Under the pieces are notes generated by a model. That model was given only the letters and a program-made list of their open reading frames with translations. It did no database searches and was not told the DNA's origin. 64,000 nt of DNA from Methylomicrobium sp. wino1 (lineage in GTDB: Bacteria; Pseudomonadota; Gammaproteobacteria; Methylococcales; Methylomonadaceae), in NCBI RefSeq assembly GCF_003932755.1, contig NZ_CP024202.1, positions 3,348,001-3,412,000 on the forward strand, in the 5' to 3' direction. Position numbers and translations under genes: made by a program. Positions 45,091-53,538 of this stretch are shown one piece after another. Every line of letters starts with the position of its first letter. Positions within the stretch are counted from its first letter, which is position 1.

Positions 45091-45188
45091 TTCACCATTC
45101 ACCATTCACCATTCACCATTCACCATTCACCATTCACCATTCACCATTCACCATTCACCATTCACCATTCACCATTCACCATTCACCA
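45091..45188. repeat. 14 tandem copies of heptamer TTCACCA
   Basis: Fourteen exact repeats of TTCACCA run without interruption from 45091 to 45188. The glycosyltransferase ATG lies nine bases further on (45197). The reverse complement, TGGTGAA, flanks the broken four-helix-bundle gene at 44483 and 44881. A 7-bp unit is expected to change length by slippage; each change would alter the upstream frame and the distance to any promoter or ribosome site. Confidence 0.95.
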
Positions 45189-45196
45189 AATACAAA

Positions 45197-46342
45197 ATGC
45201 AGCCACAAACTCCCCCCCTAATCGCCCACATCATTTACAGCCTTGGCGTCGGCGGATTGGAAAACGGCTTGGTGAATTTGATCAATCGCATGCCGGCCGA
45301 TCGCTACCGGCATGTGATCATTTGCCTTAAAAACAGCACTGATTTCAAAAATCGTTTGCAGCGTGCCGATGTCGAAATCTATGAATTGAACAAAAGGCCA
45401 GGGCAGGATTGGCGGTCTTTTCTCGCTATGTACCGGCTATTGAGAAAATTAAAACCAGTGATTGTTCATACCCGCAATCTAGCGGCGATCGAATATCAGG
45501 TACCTGCCTTGCTGGCCGGTGTCAAATATCGAGTGCAAGGCGAACACGGTTGGGATGTATTCGATCCAGATGGTCATAATAAGAAGTATCAATGGCTTCG
45601 GCGTTTATTGGGCACGATTATAGATCGATTTGTACCGTTGTCCGGGCATTTAGAAGCCTATTTAGCCGAAAGAGTCGGTATTCCGCGAGCTAAAATCCAC
45701 AGAATCTGCAACGGCGTGGATACCGGTAAATTTTTTCCTAAAACAGAAGGAAGGCCGGTTTTGCCGGATTGCCCGTTGAATTTGACCGACGAACATTGTG
45801 TCATCGGGACTGTTGGGCGCATGCATGGCGTGAAAGATCAAGTCACACTGGTCAAGGCGTTCATCGAATTGTTAAACCGCAATCCCGAATTGAGAGAGAA
45901 GGCCCGTTTGATCATGATCGGTAACGGTCCGCTACGTAATGAATGTTACGTTCTGCTGAACAAATACGGACTGCTCGACTATGCTTGGTTACCGGGAGAA
46001 AGAAGCGACATTGCCGAATTAATGCGCGGATTCGATATTTTTGTATTGCCGTCCCAGGCGGAAGGCATCTCCAATACGATACTCGAAGCGATGGCCAGCG
46101 GCTTGCCGGTGATTGCAACGCGGGTCGGCGGCAATCCCGAACTGGTCGAGCACGCTAAAACCGGTTTTTGGGTCGAAAAACAAAATCCGCAAGAGTTGGC
46201 GAATCGGTTGCTCGACTATCTCAACAATAAAGAATTCATGATCGAACACGGGCGCAATGGTCTGCAACGTGTACTGGAACGATTTTCGTTGGATGCCATG
46301 GTTCGAAACTATCTCCATGTGTATGATTCATTGAAACAGTAA
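45197..46342 (+). CDS. Glycosyltransferase, PEP-CTERM/EpsH1-associated type
   Basis: 381 aa from ATG 45197 (MQPQTPPLIAHIIYSLGVGGLENGLVNLINRMP). GT-B fold of family 4: N-terminal acceptor domain, then NLTDEHCVIGTVGRMHGVKDQVTLVKAF and the nucleotide-sugar site DIFVLPSQAEGISNTILEAMASGLPVIATRVGGNPELV. Resembles the sugar transferase of exosortase-associated exopolysaccharide clusters (TIGR03088). A TTG at 45047 would add 50 residues coded by the heptamer tract and is not believed. No Shine-Dalgarno sequence precedes the ATG, so the tract may affect initiation. Confidence 0.9.
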   Translation: MQPQTPPLIAHIIYSLGVGGLENGLVNLINRMPADRYRHVIICLKNSTDFKNRLQRADVEIYELNKRPGQDWRSFLAMYRLLRKLKPVIVHTRNLAAIEYQVPALLAGVKYRVQGEHGWDVFDPDGHNKKYQWLRRLLGTIIDRFVPLSGHLEAYLAERVGIPRAKIHRICNGVDTGKFFPKTEGRPVLPDCPLNLTDEHCVIGTVGRMHGVKDQVTLVKAFIELLNRNPELREKARLIMIGNGPLRNECYVLLNKYGLLDYAWLPGERSDIAELMRGFDIFVLPSQAEGISNTILEAMASGLPVIATRVGGNPELVEHAKTGFWVEKQNPQELANRLLDYLNNKEFMIEHGRNGLQRVLERFSLDAMVRNYLHVYDSLKQ

Positions 46343-46359
46343 CGTTCGAAGGCCTGGGG

Positions 46360-46465
46360 GAGGGAGCGGTTGCTCGCCCGACAGGGCGCCGTAAATACGT
46401 CCATGTAGGCTTGAACGGCGGCTTTCCCTGCCGCCGACACCTGTCGGTCGAGCAACCGCACCCCT
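46360..46465. repeat. Modular repeat, short hairpin form
   Basis: GGAGCGGTTGCTCGCCCGAC and GCCGTAAATACGTCCATGTA face GCCGCCGACACCTGTCGGTC and GAGCAACCGCACCCC. The outer arms GGTTGCTCG and CGAGCAACC pair. The inner blocks ATACGTCCATGTAGGCTTGA and GCCGCCGACACCTG are those of the larger elements at 3417 and 10541. Confidence 0.6.
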
Positions 46466-46526
46466 CTTCTGGCCGTGTACTTTAACAGTAAAAACTCACT
46501 TGTCTCTATAATTTCCGGGAAAAACC

Positions 46527-48422
46527 ATGTGTGGAATCGTCGGCATTTTTGATCTGAAGGAAAAACGCGAAATCGACCGCGAGTTGCTAGGACGCATGAA
46601 CGAGGTGCAATATCATCGGGGCCCTGACGAAGGCGGCCTGCATACCGAGCCGGGCTTGGGATTCGGTCATCGGCGCTTGTCGATCATCGATCTGTCGAGC
46701 GGACAGCAACCGATGCACAGCCAAGACGGCAATGTCGTGTTGACTTACAACGGCGAAGTCTACAATTTTCCCGAATTACGCAAAGAACTCGAAGCCTTGG
46801 GTTATACCTTCAAGACGCATTGCGATACCGAAGTGATTCTGATCGGTTGGCAGGCGTGGGGCGAGTCTTGCGTCGATCGGTTACGCGGCATGTTCGCATT
46901 CGCGATTTGGGATAGGGCGAAAGAAACTTTGTTTCTAGCGCGCGACCGCTTGGGCATAAAACCTTTGTATTACGCCGAATTGCCGAACGGGCAGTTTATT
47001 TTCGGTTCGGAGTTGAAAGCGTTGAAAGTCCACACGCAATTACCGAGAGAGCTCGATGCTACGGCGATCGAAGATTATTTCGGTTTCGGCTATATCCCCG
47101 ATCCGAAAACGATCTACAAAAACGTTCACAAACTCGAACCTGGATTCAAACTGACGATCCGTCGGGGTCAACAAGAATTTCACCCCATGCAATATTGGAA
47201 TGTCGAATTCGGCGTGAGGCAAGTCAAGACCGAACAGGAAGCCGCCGAAGAACTGATCGAACGTTTTCGCGAAGCGGTCGACATTAGAATGGTTGCCGAT
47301 GTGCCGCTCGGCGCTTTTTTGTCGGGCGGAGTCGATTCAAGCGGCGTCGTCGCAATGATGGCCGGGCTTTCTGAACAGCCGGTCAATACTTGCTCGATCT
47401 CGTTCGGCGATCCGGCCTTTAACGAATCGAAATATGCACAGTTGGTTGCCGAACGCTACCATACGGCGCACCGCGTCGAACAAGTCGATCCGGACGATTT
47501 TCATTTGATCGATCGTCTGGCCGGACTTTACGACGAACCCTATGCCGACAGTTCGGCGCTACCGACCTATCGCGTCTGCGAACTGGCGAAGAAGCAAGTG
47601 ACGGTGGTTCTTTCTGGCGACGGTGGCGACGAAAATTTGGCGGGTTATCGGCGCTACCGCTGGCATACCTACGAAGACCGTATGCGGCATATAATGCCCG
47701 ACGCGCTAAGGAAACCATTGTTCGGCTTTTTGGGTAGGACTTATCCGAAGGCTGACTGGGCGCCGAAAATCTTCAGGGCCAAGTCGACGTTCGAATCGAT
47801 CGCGCGCGATTCGCTCGAAGGCTATTTTCACAGCGTCTCGGTTAATTCGAACGAAATTCGTAACGCTTTGTTTAGCCAAACTTTAAAACAAGAATTGCAA
47901 GGCTATCAAGCGGTCGAGGTATTCAGGCGGCATGCCAAAAATGCTGCTAGCTATGACGCTCAGTCGCTAGTACAATATCTCGATATCAAAACCTACCTGC
48001 CGGGCGATATTTTGACCAAAGTCGACCGAGCCAGTATGGCGCACGCGCTCGAAGTCCGCGTGCCGTTGCTCGATCATAAGTTAGTCGAGTGGTTTGCAAG
48101 TCTTCATCCGGATTTAAAACTGAAAGGCCGCGAAGGCAAATATATTTTCAAAAAGTCTTTAGAAAATTATTTGCCGGACGATATTCTGTATCGGTCGAAA
48201 ATGGGTTTTGCGGTGCCGCTGGCCAGTTGGTTCAGAGGGCCGCTGAAAGAACGTGTACGCGAATCGTTATTGGGCGAGACGATGCGCGACAGCGGTTATT
48301 TTGATCAGGCGTTCGTCAAAAAGATCGTCGATCAGCACCAAAGCGGGATTAGGGATTACAGCACATCGATTTGGTCTTTGTTGATGTTCGAGGCGTTTTT
48401 ACGGAATAACGGAGGGGGGTGA
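46527..48422 (+). CDS. Asparagine synthetase-type amidotransferase, exosortase-associated
   Basis: 631 aa. Cys2 nucleophile (MCGIVGIFDL) begins the class II glutaminase domain (about 1-200: RGPDEGG, GHRRLSIIDLSSGQQPM, YNGEVYN). The C-terminal synthetase domain (about 225-600) has the ATP pyrophosphatase loop LSGGVDSSGVV and LSGDGGDENLAGYRRYRW. Length and linkage to the EpsH1-type transferase match amidotransferase 1 of exosortase A systems rather than housekeeping AsnB. It probably aminates a sugar or peptide of the exopolysaccharide. Convergent with the minus-strand cassette. Confidence 0.88.
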   Translation: MCGIVGIFDLKEKREIDRELLGRMNEVQYHRGPDEGGLHTEPGLGFGHRRLSIIDLSSGQQPMHSQDGNVVLTYNGEVYNFPELRKELEALGYTFKTHCDTEVILIGWQAWGESCVDRLRGMFAFAIWDRAKETLFLARDRLGIKPLYYAELPNGQFIFGSELKALKVHTQLPRELDATAIEDYFGFGYIPDPKTIYKNVHKLEPGFKLTIRRGQQEFHPMQYWNVEFGVRQVKTEQEAAEELIERFREAVDIRMVADVPLGAFLSGGVDSSGVVAMMAGLSEQPVNTCSISFGDPAFNESKYAQLVAERYHTAHRVEQVDPDDFHLIDRLAGLYDEPYADSSALPTYRVCELAKKQVTVVLSGDGGDENLAGYRRYRWHTYEDRMRHIMPDALRKPLFGFLGRTYPKADWAPKIFRAKSTFESIARDSLEGYFHSVSVNSNEIRNALFSQTLKQELQGYQAVEVFRRHAKNAASYDAQSLVQYLDIKTYLPGDILTKVDRASMAHALEVRVPLLDHKLVEWFASLHPDLKLKGREGKYIFKKSLENYLPDDILYRSKMGFAVPLASWFRGPLKERVRESLLGETMRDSGYFDQAFVKKIVDQHQSGIRDYSTSIWSLLMFEAFLRNNGGG

Positions 48423-48487
48423 CGAAGCGCTTTATCGTTTTATTGATCGGATTTTGCTGCTACTTGCTTCCAACAAGCCGAAAAAAA

Positions 48488-49573
48488 TTATTTGGCTTGT
48501 CTATTTTTGAAGCGTTGATAGCTCTTTTTGATTAAATGTGGAAGCAGTAGTTTTAGCGGCATTTTTAGCCAATGGGAACGTACGAATAATAGCCAGCGAA
48601 CCAAACTAGTCCATCTGTCGTCGCAACTTAAATGATCGGGCATTAATGCCCTGATAAACAGAAAATCCATCATTCCGCTTTTGATTCTCCAGGGAATATT
48701 TTTATCTAGTAGTATCCAAATATGATCCGGAACAGGCGTATCCAAAATTTTCGATGCATAACGTAGCGCATAGAATAATGGTATTTGCTGATTGAGTTCG
48801 TCAGCACGTCTTAATAATTTTGTCCAAAATTTATCCGTGTCGGTAAATTCGCTGAGCAATAGATCGATATCCGATATATCGCGAAGCCCATACTTGAACT
48901 CGCTTTCATGAAATAAGTGCGTTGCACTATGTAAGACCCTATCTTCTGGCGAAAGGATCCAAAAGGATGTTTGGTCTACTTTAACAAGGTTTGAGAAAAG
49001 TCTGCTGGGTTCTGGGCATTTGCTGCAGGTTTTCGGCAGGATATTATGGTGAACATCTAGTGTCGTTTGTCTTTTCAAATGAATCATCGGCGGCAATTCG
49101 TGCATCCATTCTCGATAATATCGCTGGTCGTATTCGTTCTGATGCGTGACTACCCAAGAGTGCTTTTTCAGCGCATTTTCCACTGCGGACAATTCGCGAA
49201 AAGGAACCAAAATGTCGATATCCGAAAATAGTCTACCGAGCGCAGTGCGATTCGACGCCAAACGATAGGCCGCGCCTTTCAAAAAGACGACCGGAATGCT
49301 CAGTTCTGCCAAGGCTTTTGCAATCGATCGGAAATCCCAATCAAGCGAAGCATTCAATTTTTTGGCATAGGCATCAGCTGCAACGAAATGATTCATGACT
49401 CTGCACGGCACCGTATCGCACAAATCGTGTTCCTGTAGTAGTCGGTAAATCCTGACTAACAATGCGGTTTGCCTAGCTTGGCGAATTAGTAAATCCCAAT
49501 CTTGAAGTGAAAAAGACTGGATCAGGTACGGGTTTTTTAGAACCTGGGCGACACGGTTTTTCGTTAATACCAT
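48488..49573 (-). CDS. Nucleotidyltransferase family protein of the HPr-rel-A cassette
   Basis: 361 aa. Looks like a minimal nucleotidyltransferase of the NTP_transf_5 type: VVFLKGAAYRLASNRTALGRLFSDIDILVPFRELSAVE contains the G(S/A) ... DIDIL catalytic pattern (about 94-131). Later parts LHSATHLFHESEFKYGLRDISDIDLLL are conserved in the family. Last gene of the cassette, 2 nt after the kinase gene. In related clusters it accompanies peptide-modification genes; the transferred group is unknown. Confidence 0.8.
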   Translation of the reverse strand: MVLTKNRVAQVLKNPYLIQSFSLQDWDLLIRQARQTALLVRIYRLLQEHDLCDTVPCRVMNHFVAADAYAKKLNASLDWDFRSIAKALAELSIPVVFLKGAAYRLASNRTALGRLFSDIDILVPFRELSAVENALKKHSWVVTHQNEYDQRYYREWMHELPPMIHLKRQTTLDVHHNILPKTCSKCPEPSRLFSNLVKVDQTSFWILSPEDRVLHSATHLFHESEFKYGLRDISDIDLLLSEFTDTDKFWTKLLRRADELNQQIPLFYALRYASKILDTPVPDHIWILLDKNIPWRIKSGMMDFLFIRALMPDHLSCDDRWTSLVRWLLFVRSHWLKMPLKLLLPHLIKKSYQRFKNRQAK

Positions 49574-49575
49574 GG

Positions 49576-50436
49576 CTATTTAGCAACTAAGCAATCCAGC
49601 GCTGGGATTATCTCATCCAGTTGGCTATAACGCAGGTCAAAACAACGGCAACCCACGACCAGTCGGTTAAGCGCATTGAAACCATCGAACGCAAGTAGAT
49701 TGTAATTGAACGATAATTTTGCGAGATCCATGAAAGTTTGACCTTTTTTTCTGTCGCTGATGACACAATCCGAATCTATTTGGTAAGAAGGAAAGACAAT
49801 CCAGGTCGGTAATGCGGATTGATCGACTCGCTCAATACTTTCATCGGGTGCTTTCACATGTGTGACAGAACCTTTAACGGTATCATGCACGATGCTACCG
49901 AAAACCGCATCCGGAGCAAACTGTCGAATTACATCGATTGATTCATTTTTCAGGCAGACAGGTCTGGCTAGAGGCGTGATTAAACCGCTGGACAATGAGA
50001 CAAGGGTTAGTTCATCGGATAACAAACGCCATCCGCGATGGACCAGCGCTGCACATAATGTACTTTTTCCCGCACCGGGTTGGCCGGGTAACAGTAAGGC
50101 TTTATCGTAATTTGCGACTACGGCGGCGTGAATGATCAGGTATTGATGAGCGTGCTGGCTTATACACCAGTTCAAGCCCCATTCAAACATCGGATAAGCT
50201 TGTGTCAATGGCAATGGCTTAAAAGGAAGTTTACCGTCGAAAAAAAAAATTACCTGAGGCCTTATCCAGCGGCGCAAAGCGTGCGGTGTGGATAATTTGA
50301 TATGAAAATCGTAAAAAATTTCTTGATATTCGGTAACCATTCCGGGGTATAACAACGACAAACTATCGATAACGGATGGAATGGATGTGGTGATACAAGT
50401 AAGGAACGGGCCTGTTTTTATGCTGTAACTATTCAC
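49576..50436 (-). CDS. HprK-related kinase A
   Basis: 286 aa. Resembles the C-terminal kinase part of HPr kinase/phosphorylase: Walker A LLPGQPGAGKSTLCAALVHRGWRLLSDELTLV (about 116-146), with the SDEL acidic pair. There is no HPr in the window. Overlaps the PqqD-like gene by 4 nt (stop and start share bases) and precedes the nucleotidyltransferase by 2 nt. The named family (HprK_rel_A) occurs only together with these partners. Its phosphate acceptor is unknown; the secreted protein upstream in the operon is a candidate. Confidence 0.85.
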   Translation of the reverse strand: MNSYSIKTGPFLTCITTSIPSVIDSLSLLYPGMVTEYQEIFYDFHIKLSTPHALRRWIRPQVIFFFDGKLPFKPLPLTQAYPMFEWGLNWCISQHAHQYLIIHAAVVANYDKALLLPGQPGAGKSTLCAALVHRGWRLLSDELTLVSLSSGLITPLARPVCLKNESIDVIRQFAPDAVFGSIVHDTVKGSVTHVKAPDESIERVDQSALPTWIVFPSYQIDSDCVISDRKKGQTFMDLAKLSFNYNLLAFDGFNALNRLVVGCRCFDLRYSQLDEIIPALDCLVAK

Positions 50437-50750
50437 GCTGACAAGGTGTCTGCATCATCTATTAATTTTGATTCGAGAAAATTAAGAGTCGCCAAACAGT
50501 GTAAGGTTTGATTGAGCGCTTCTCTGCTATCGCTATCATCGGTCATGATATTGTCTCGTATCGCTAAAGTCGTTAATTCATTAAAACTCAAGGATTCGAT
50601 CCGGGTATTGTTCAAAATCCAGTCGACAGGTCGGTTGAATAGATGGGTATCCTGAGTCAATTGATTGAAAATAACGATTTCATCGTCCCATTCAGTCAAC
50701 TGAATGTCTAAACCGGGTATCCAAGACCAGCGGAAAGTTTCAGGACTCAT
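50433..50750 (-). CDS. PqqD-like protein of the HPr-rel-A system
   Basis: 105 aa from ATG 50750 (MSPETFRWSWIPGLDIQLTEWDDEIVIFNQLTQDTHLFN), the usual start of this family; a TTG at 50783 would overlap the preceding gene. PqqD-like winged-helix fold that in other systems binds a precursor peptide and hands it to a modifying enzyme. Here the peptide-binding strand is WDDEIVIFNQ and the helices follow (PVDWILNNTRIESLSFNELTTLAI). It lies 5 nt after the secreted protein gene and overlaps the kinase by 4 nt, so all are one operon. Confidence 0.82.
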   Translation of the reverse strand: MSPETFRWSWIPGLDIQLTEWDDEIVIFNQLTQDTHLFNRPVDWILNNTRIESLSFNELTTLAIRDNIMTDDSDSREALNQTLHCLATLNFLESKLIDDADTLSA

Positions 50751-50755
50751 TCGAT

Positions 50756-51373
50756 TCAAAAGGTTGTTCGATTGATTGAGCAAGATGCTCCGTCACCGAT
50801 TGCCTCAGCATAACTTTCCGCCAAGCTTTTTACCGGAGTCATATTTAACTCGTTTTTATTACCGGAAGTAGGCAATGTTAAAACTCCATTGACTCCATTT
50901 GCTATGTCACTGGATATAAGACTAAAGTTCACTCGAGTCGCAATGTGCAGTGAATTCAGATAAGCAGTGGTAAAAATTGACATGGCATTTTTTAGTTCTT
51001 GTTGTGTGCCATTCGACAGACTGAGTGGTGAATCTGCTATCGTGATACTACCAGACAAAGCTAGCCCTATTGTGCCGGTTAGAATTTTATCACCATTAGT
51101 CAATGATGGGATTGCAAAAAACGATTCGATCGAGTCTGAAAGCGATACGTTAATTGAAGCCAATTCAGCTGATGTCGCATTGAGCCATTGAGAGGAAAGG
51201 CAGGTTCCGCACGTAGTTAAATCAACCGGATTGGAAAGATTGCCGGAAGCCAGAGCGCTGCCCGAGCATTGTTGAGCAAATGCGGGACGGCTGAATAACG
51301 ATGCAATGACCGGTGTGGTCAATCCTGCCTTTGTTAATGAACGCCTTTTTTTATCTACATCATTTCCGGACAT
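50756..51373 (-). CDS. Secreted protein with twin-Arg-type signal, candidate substrate
   Basis: 205 aa from ATG 51373, with AAGG nine bases upstream. The N-terminus is MSGNDVDKKRRSLTKAGLTT, a Tat-like signal with adjacent arginines (10, 11), followed by PVIASLFSRPAFA and a probable cut before QQCSGS. The mature part begins with ASGNLSNPVDLTTCGTCLSSQWLN, is rich in Ser, Thr and Asn, has five cysteines in all and ends SCSINRTTF. I do not recognise the fold. First gene of the cassette, so it is the natural substrate or product of the genes behind it. Confidence 0.7.
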   Translation of the reverse strand: MSGNDVDKKRRSLTKAGLTTPVIASLFSRPAFAQQCSGSALASGNLSNPVDLTTCGTCLSSQWLNATSAELASINVSLSDSIESFFAIPSLTNGDKILTGTIGLALSGSITIADSPLSLSNGTQQELKNAMSIFTTAYLNSLHIATRVNFSLISSDIANGVNGVLTLPTSGNKNELNMTPVKSLAESYAEAIGDGASCSINRTTF

Positions 51374-51535
51374 GTTTATTACCTTCAAGTAAGGTTCGTG
51401 CTTAAATTTCTAATTAACTCTATCAAATTATCTAAGGTAAGTATATTGAACTTTAGTGCTAGACTTAATATTTAAAAATTATTTTTTTCTTCGTATAACG
51501 AGCTGCTTTTTTTCACAGGTTATCGATTCGTGTTT

Positions 51536-51805
51536 TCACATAAACTCAACCGCAAAACCCTTTTGAGGTATGACTCTTACGACTTTGACGTCTAAAACTG
51601 GAGCATCGTCGATTTCCAAGGTTTGGATTTGTATTTCGTCGCCGATTTGCGGCAATGTCTCGTTGAGACAATTGATAAATACACCACCTGCCGAAAAATC
51701 CTGCATTTGTAATCGTTCGGTTTTGCCTGCAGCGGGAATAATGACCATGACAGGCGCTCGATGGATTAATCGTGGATGAATTCTCTTATCGTTAGATGTA
51801 GACAA
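51536..51805 (-). CDS. PilZ domain protein
   Basis: 89 aa from TTG 51805, chosen because AGGAAG lies eight bases before it; longer readings overlap the YihY gene. The domain has the c-di-GMP signatures RxxxR in RIHPR near residue 10 and D/NxSxxG as DFSAGG in the middle. It binds cyclic di-GMP and may regulate exopolysaccharide or motility, both encoded nearby. The gap 51374-51535 before it shows only A/T-rich sequence. Confidence 0.8.
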   Translation of the reverse strand: MSTSNDKRIHPRLIHRAPVMVIIPAAGKTERLQMQDFSAGGVFINCLNETLPQIGDEIQIQTLEIDDAPVLDVKVVRVIPQKGFAVEFM

Positions 51806-51891
51806 GGTTTTACTTCCTAGCAGAATATTGAATGGGACTAGGAAATCATAGTCAAAAGGCCGCAAGATTGCCAGGAAAAGGTATTTTCGAC

Positions 51892-53199
51892 TTAAATATC
51901 CTTGACTAATGAATTGATTGAACTGGATTCCAGTAACTTTTCGGATTCCTCGATCAACTTCAAGCAATCTTCGATACCTTGAATGTCCGGCAGTTTATGC
52001 TGACCATATTCTTCTATCGTTTTGATGACCCGAGCTACATTAAGCCGGTGACTGTCGACCGCCGGAAGAAATACCGTCTCTTCGTCTTCTTCCCGGTTTA
52101 GCTCGATAACGATACCGCCATCTTTCAATTTCATTAATACCGTTCTAACAACTGAAAGCGGAAGTCTGTGCCGTTTACTGATTTCGCCTTCTGTCAAGGG
52201 CGGCGCTTCTTCGATAAATGCACGAACTATCAATTGCATTATTTTTAATGCAGAGGCCTTTTGTATGACAACGCTCGGTTCGCTGTATTTTTGATCTTCC
52301 TTAAACTCGGTAAAATTTTGTAAATAAAAAGCGATTTCGCAACCGAATAGTACAATCATCCAGCCGATTTGTAACGACAGGATAAATAGCGGCAAGGCCG
52401 CAAAACTACCGTATATCGCATTATATTCCGAGACGCCGATTTGTAAAGTTAGATAGGTCCATTGGAAAGTCTGATAGGCAATAGCGGCCAAAATGCCTGC
52501 GATTAATCCGGGTTTTAGCTTGACTTTATGATTCGGAATATAGATATATATGAACGATAATAACGCCGACATGATAACCAAGGAAGATAGACCTAATAGT
52601 TGCAATACCAGATTGGCGCCGAAATCGGGTAAATGCATGACGCCTAGCAACCAGGTAAGATGTGTTTTCAAAAAAACCGTAATGCTACTGGAAATGATGA
52701 GTAAAATCGGTGCGAGAAACATCAAGGACAGGTAGTCGCTGAGTTTGCGATTCAACGGACGGCCGCTATCGATTTGCCAGATTGCATTGAACGATGCTTC
52801 AATGAAGCCGATAACCTTGATCACCGTCCAGAACAAAAAAATCACCCCGATTCCCGCCACAACGCCGCCTTTGGCATTCTCCAGCATGTTCTCGGCAAAG
52901 CCGATTATTTGCACGATCATCGTATCGTGTTCAGGGACTTGCTCCAGCAATTTCTCTTTTAGAATTCGTTCGAAACCAAAGCCCTTGGCCACGCCGAACA
53001 GCATTGCAAAAACCGGTACAATCGATAGCAGTGTATAAAGAGCCAGAGCTGTAGAGCGGAGCGTACAAAGATCACGGATGAAGCCTTTTGAAGATAGCAA
53101 TAAGATTTTCAAGGCGTGCAATCCGCATGCTTCATAGCGACTCAATGAATGTTCTTGAATTCTCCAGACGTCTTCGTTGATAAATTTGATTATGTTCAA
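51892..53199 (-). CDS. YihY/BrkB family membrane protein with winged-helix tail
   Basis: 435 aa. Six membrane helices of the YihY (formerly ribonuclease BN) family: STALALYTLLSIVPVFAMLFGVAKGFG, GVVAGIGVIFLFWTVIKVIGFIEASFNAIWQI, then LPLFILSLQIGWMIVLFGCEIAFYLQN. A soluble C-terminal tail (about 305-435) has a winged-helix look (GEISKRHRLPLSVVRTVLMKLKDGGIVIEL). The start is TTG 53199 without a good ribosome site, so it may begin a little further in. Function unknown, possibly a transporter. Confidence 0.85.
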   Translation of the reverse strand: MNIIKFINEDVWRIQEHSLSRYEACGLHALKILLLSSKGFIRDLCTLRSTALALYTLLSIVPVFAMLFGVAKGFGFERILKEKLLEQVPEHDTMIVQIIGFAENMLENAKGGVVAGIGVIFLFWTVIKVIGFIEASFNAIWQIDSGRPLNRKLSDYLSLMFLAPILLIISSSITVFLKTHLTWLLGVMHLPDFGANLVLQLLGLSSLVIMSALLSFIYIYIPNHKVKLKPGLIAGILAAIAYQTFQWTYLTLQIGVSEYNAIYGSFAALPLFILSLQIGWMIVLFGCEIAFYLQNFTEFKEDQKYSEPSVVIQKASALKIMQLIVRAFIEEAPPLTEGEISKRHRLPLSVVRTVLMKLKDGGIVIELNREEDEETVFLPAVDSHRLNVARVIKTIEEYGQHKLPDIQGIEDCLKLIEESEKLLESSSINSLVKDI

Positions 53200-53538
53200 G
53201 GGAGTAAAGGGTGATAATCGTGATATAAGTTAAAATCAAAAGAGCGACGGCATACGTTAGATGGATACGCCTAGGATTTGAACATAAATAACTTCCTAAA
53301 ATTTCGGCAGTACCTGAGGAGGCGCCGAATTTTGATTTACGATGGATATATAAGAAGTCATTTGTCATGAGATCCTTAATTGAATCCTGGACTAACGTTT
53401 ATATTTTTCGCGGTCGAGGTTACAACTATCCAGCCTTTTAAAGGTACCGTAATACAAAAGACGCCGTGAATATTTAGGCCTGAGTCGTTACACTTTGTTA
53501 ATTAAACACAAAAAAATCAAGTCCTGTAAACAAAAAAA
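53200..53538. other. Intergenic region with repeat remnants
   Basis: No gene is supportable. It contains a type D fragment at about 53296-53330 (AATTTCGGCAGTACCTGAGG, GGCGCCGAATTTTG) and a piece of the common block, GACGCCGTGAATATTTAGG (about 53461-53480), from the modular repeat family. A reading frame on the minus strand across it has no recognisable domain. The promoters of the two divergent genes must be here. Confidence 0.4.

Noticed and set aside
45091-45188. Possible CRISPR array
   Set aside because: Units of 7 bp follow each other without spacers; it is a simple tandem repeat. No cas genes are present.
45047-45196. N-terminal extension of the glycosyltransferase through the heptamer tract
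   Set aside because: Starts at a TTG and encodes SPFTIHH repeats not found in the family; homology starts at the ATG at 45197.
53132-53368. Minus-strand frame of 78 codons before the YihY gene
   Set aside because: No known domain, overlaps the YihY start and a repeat remnant.
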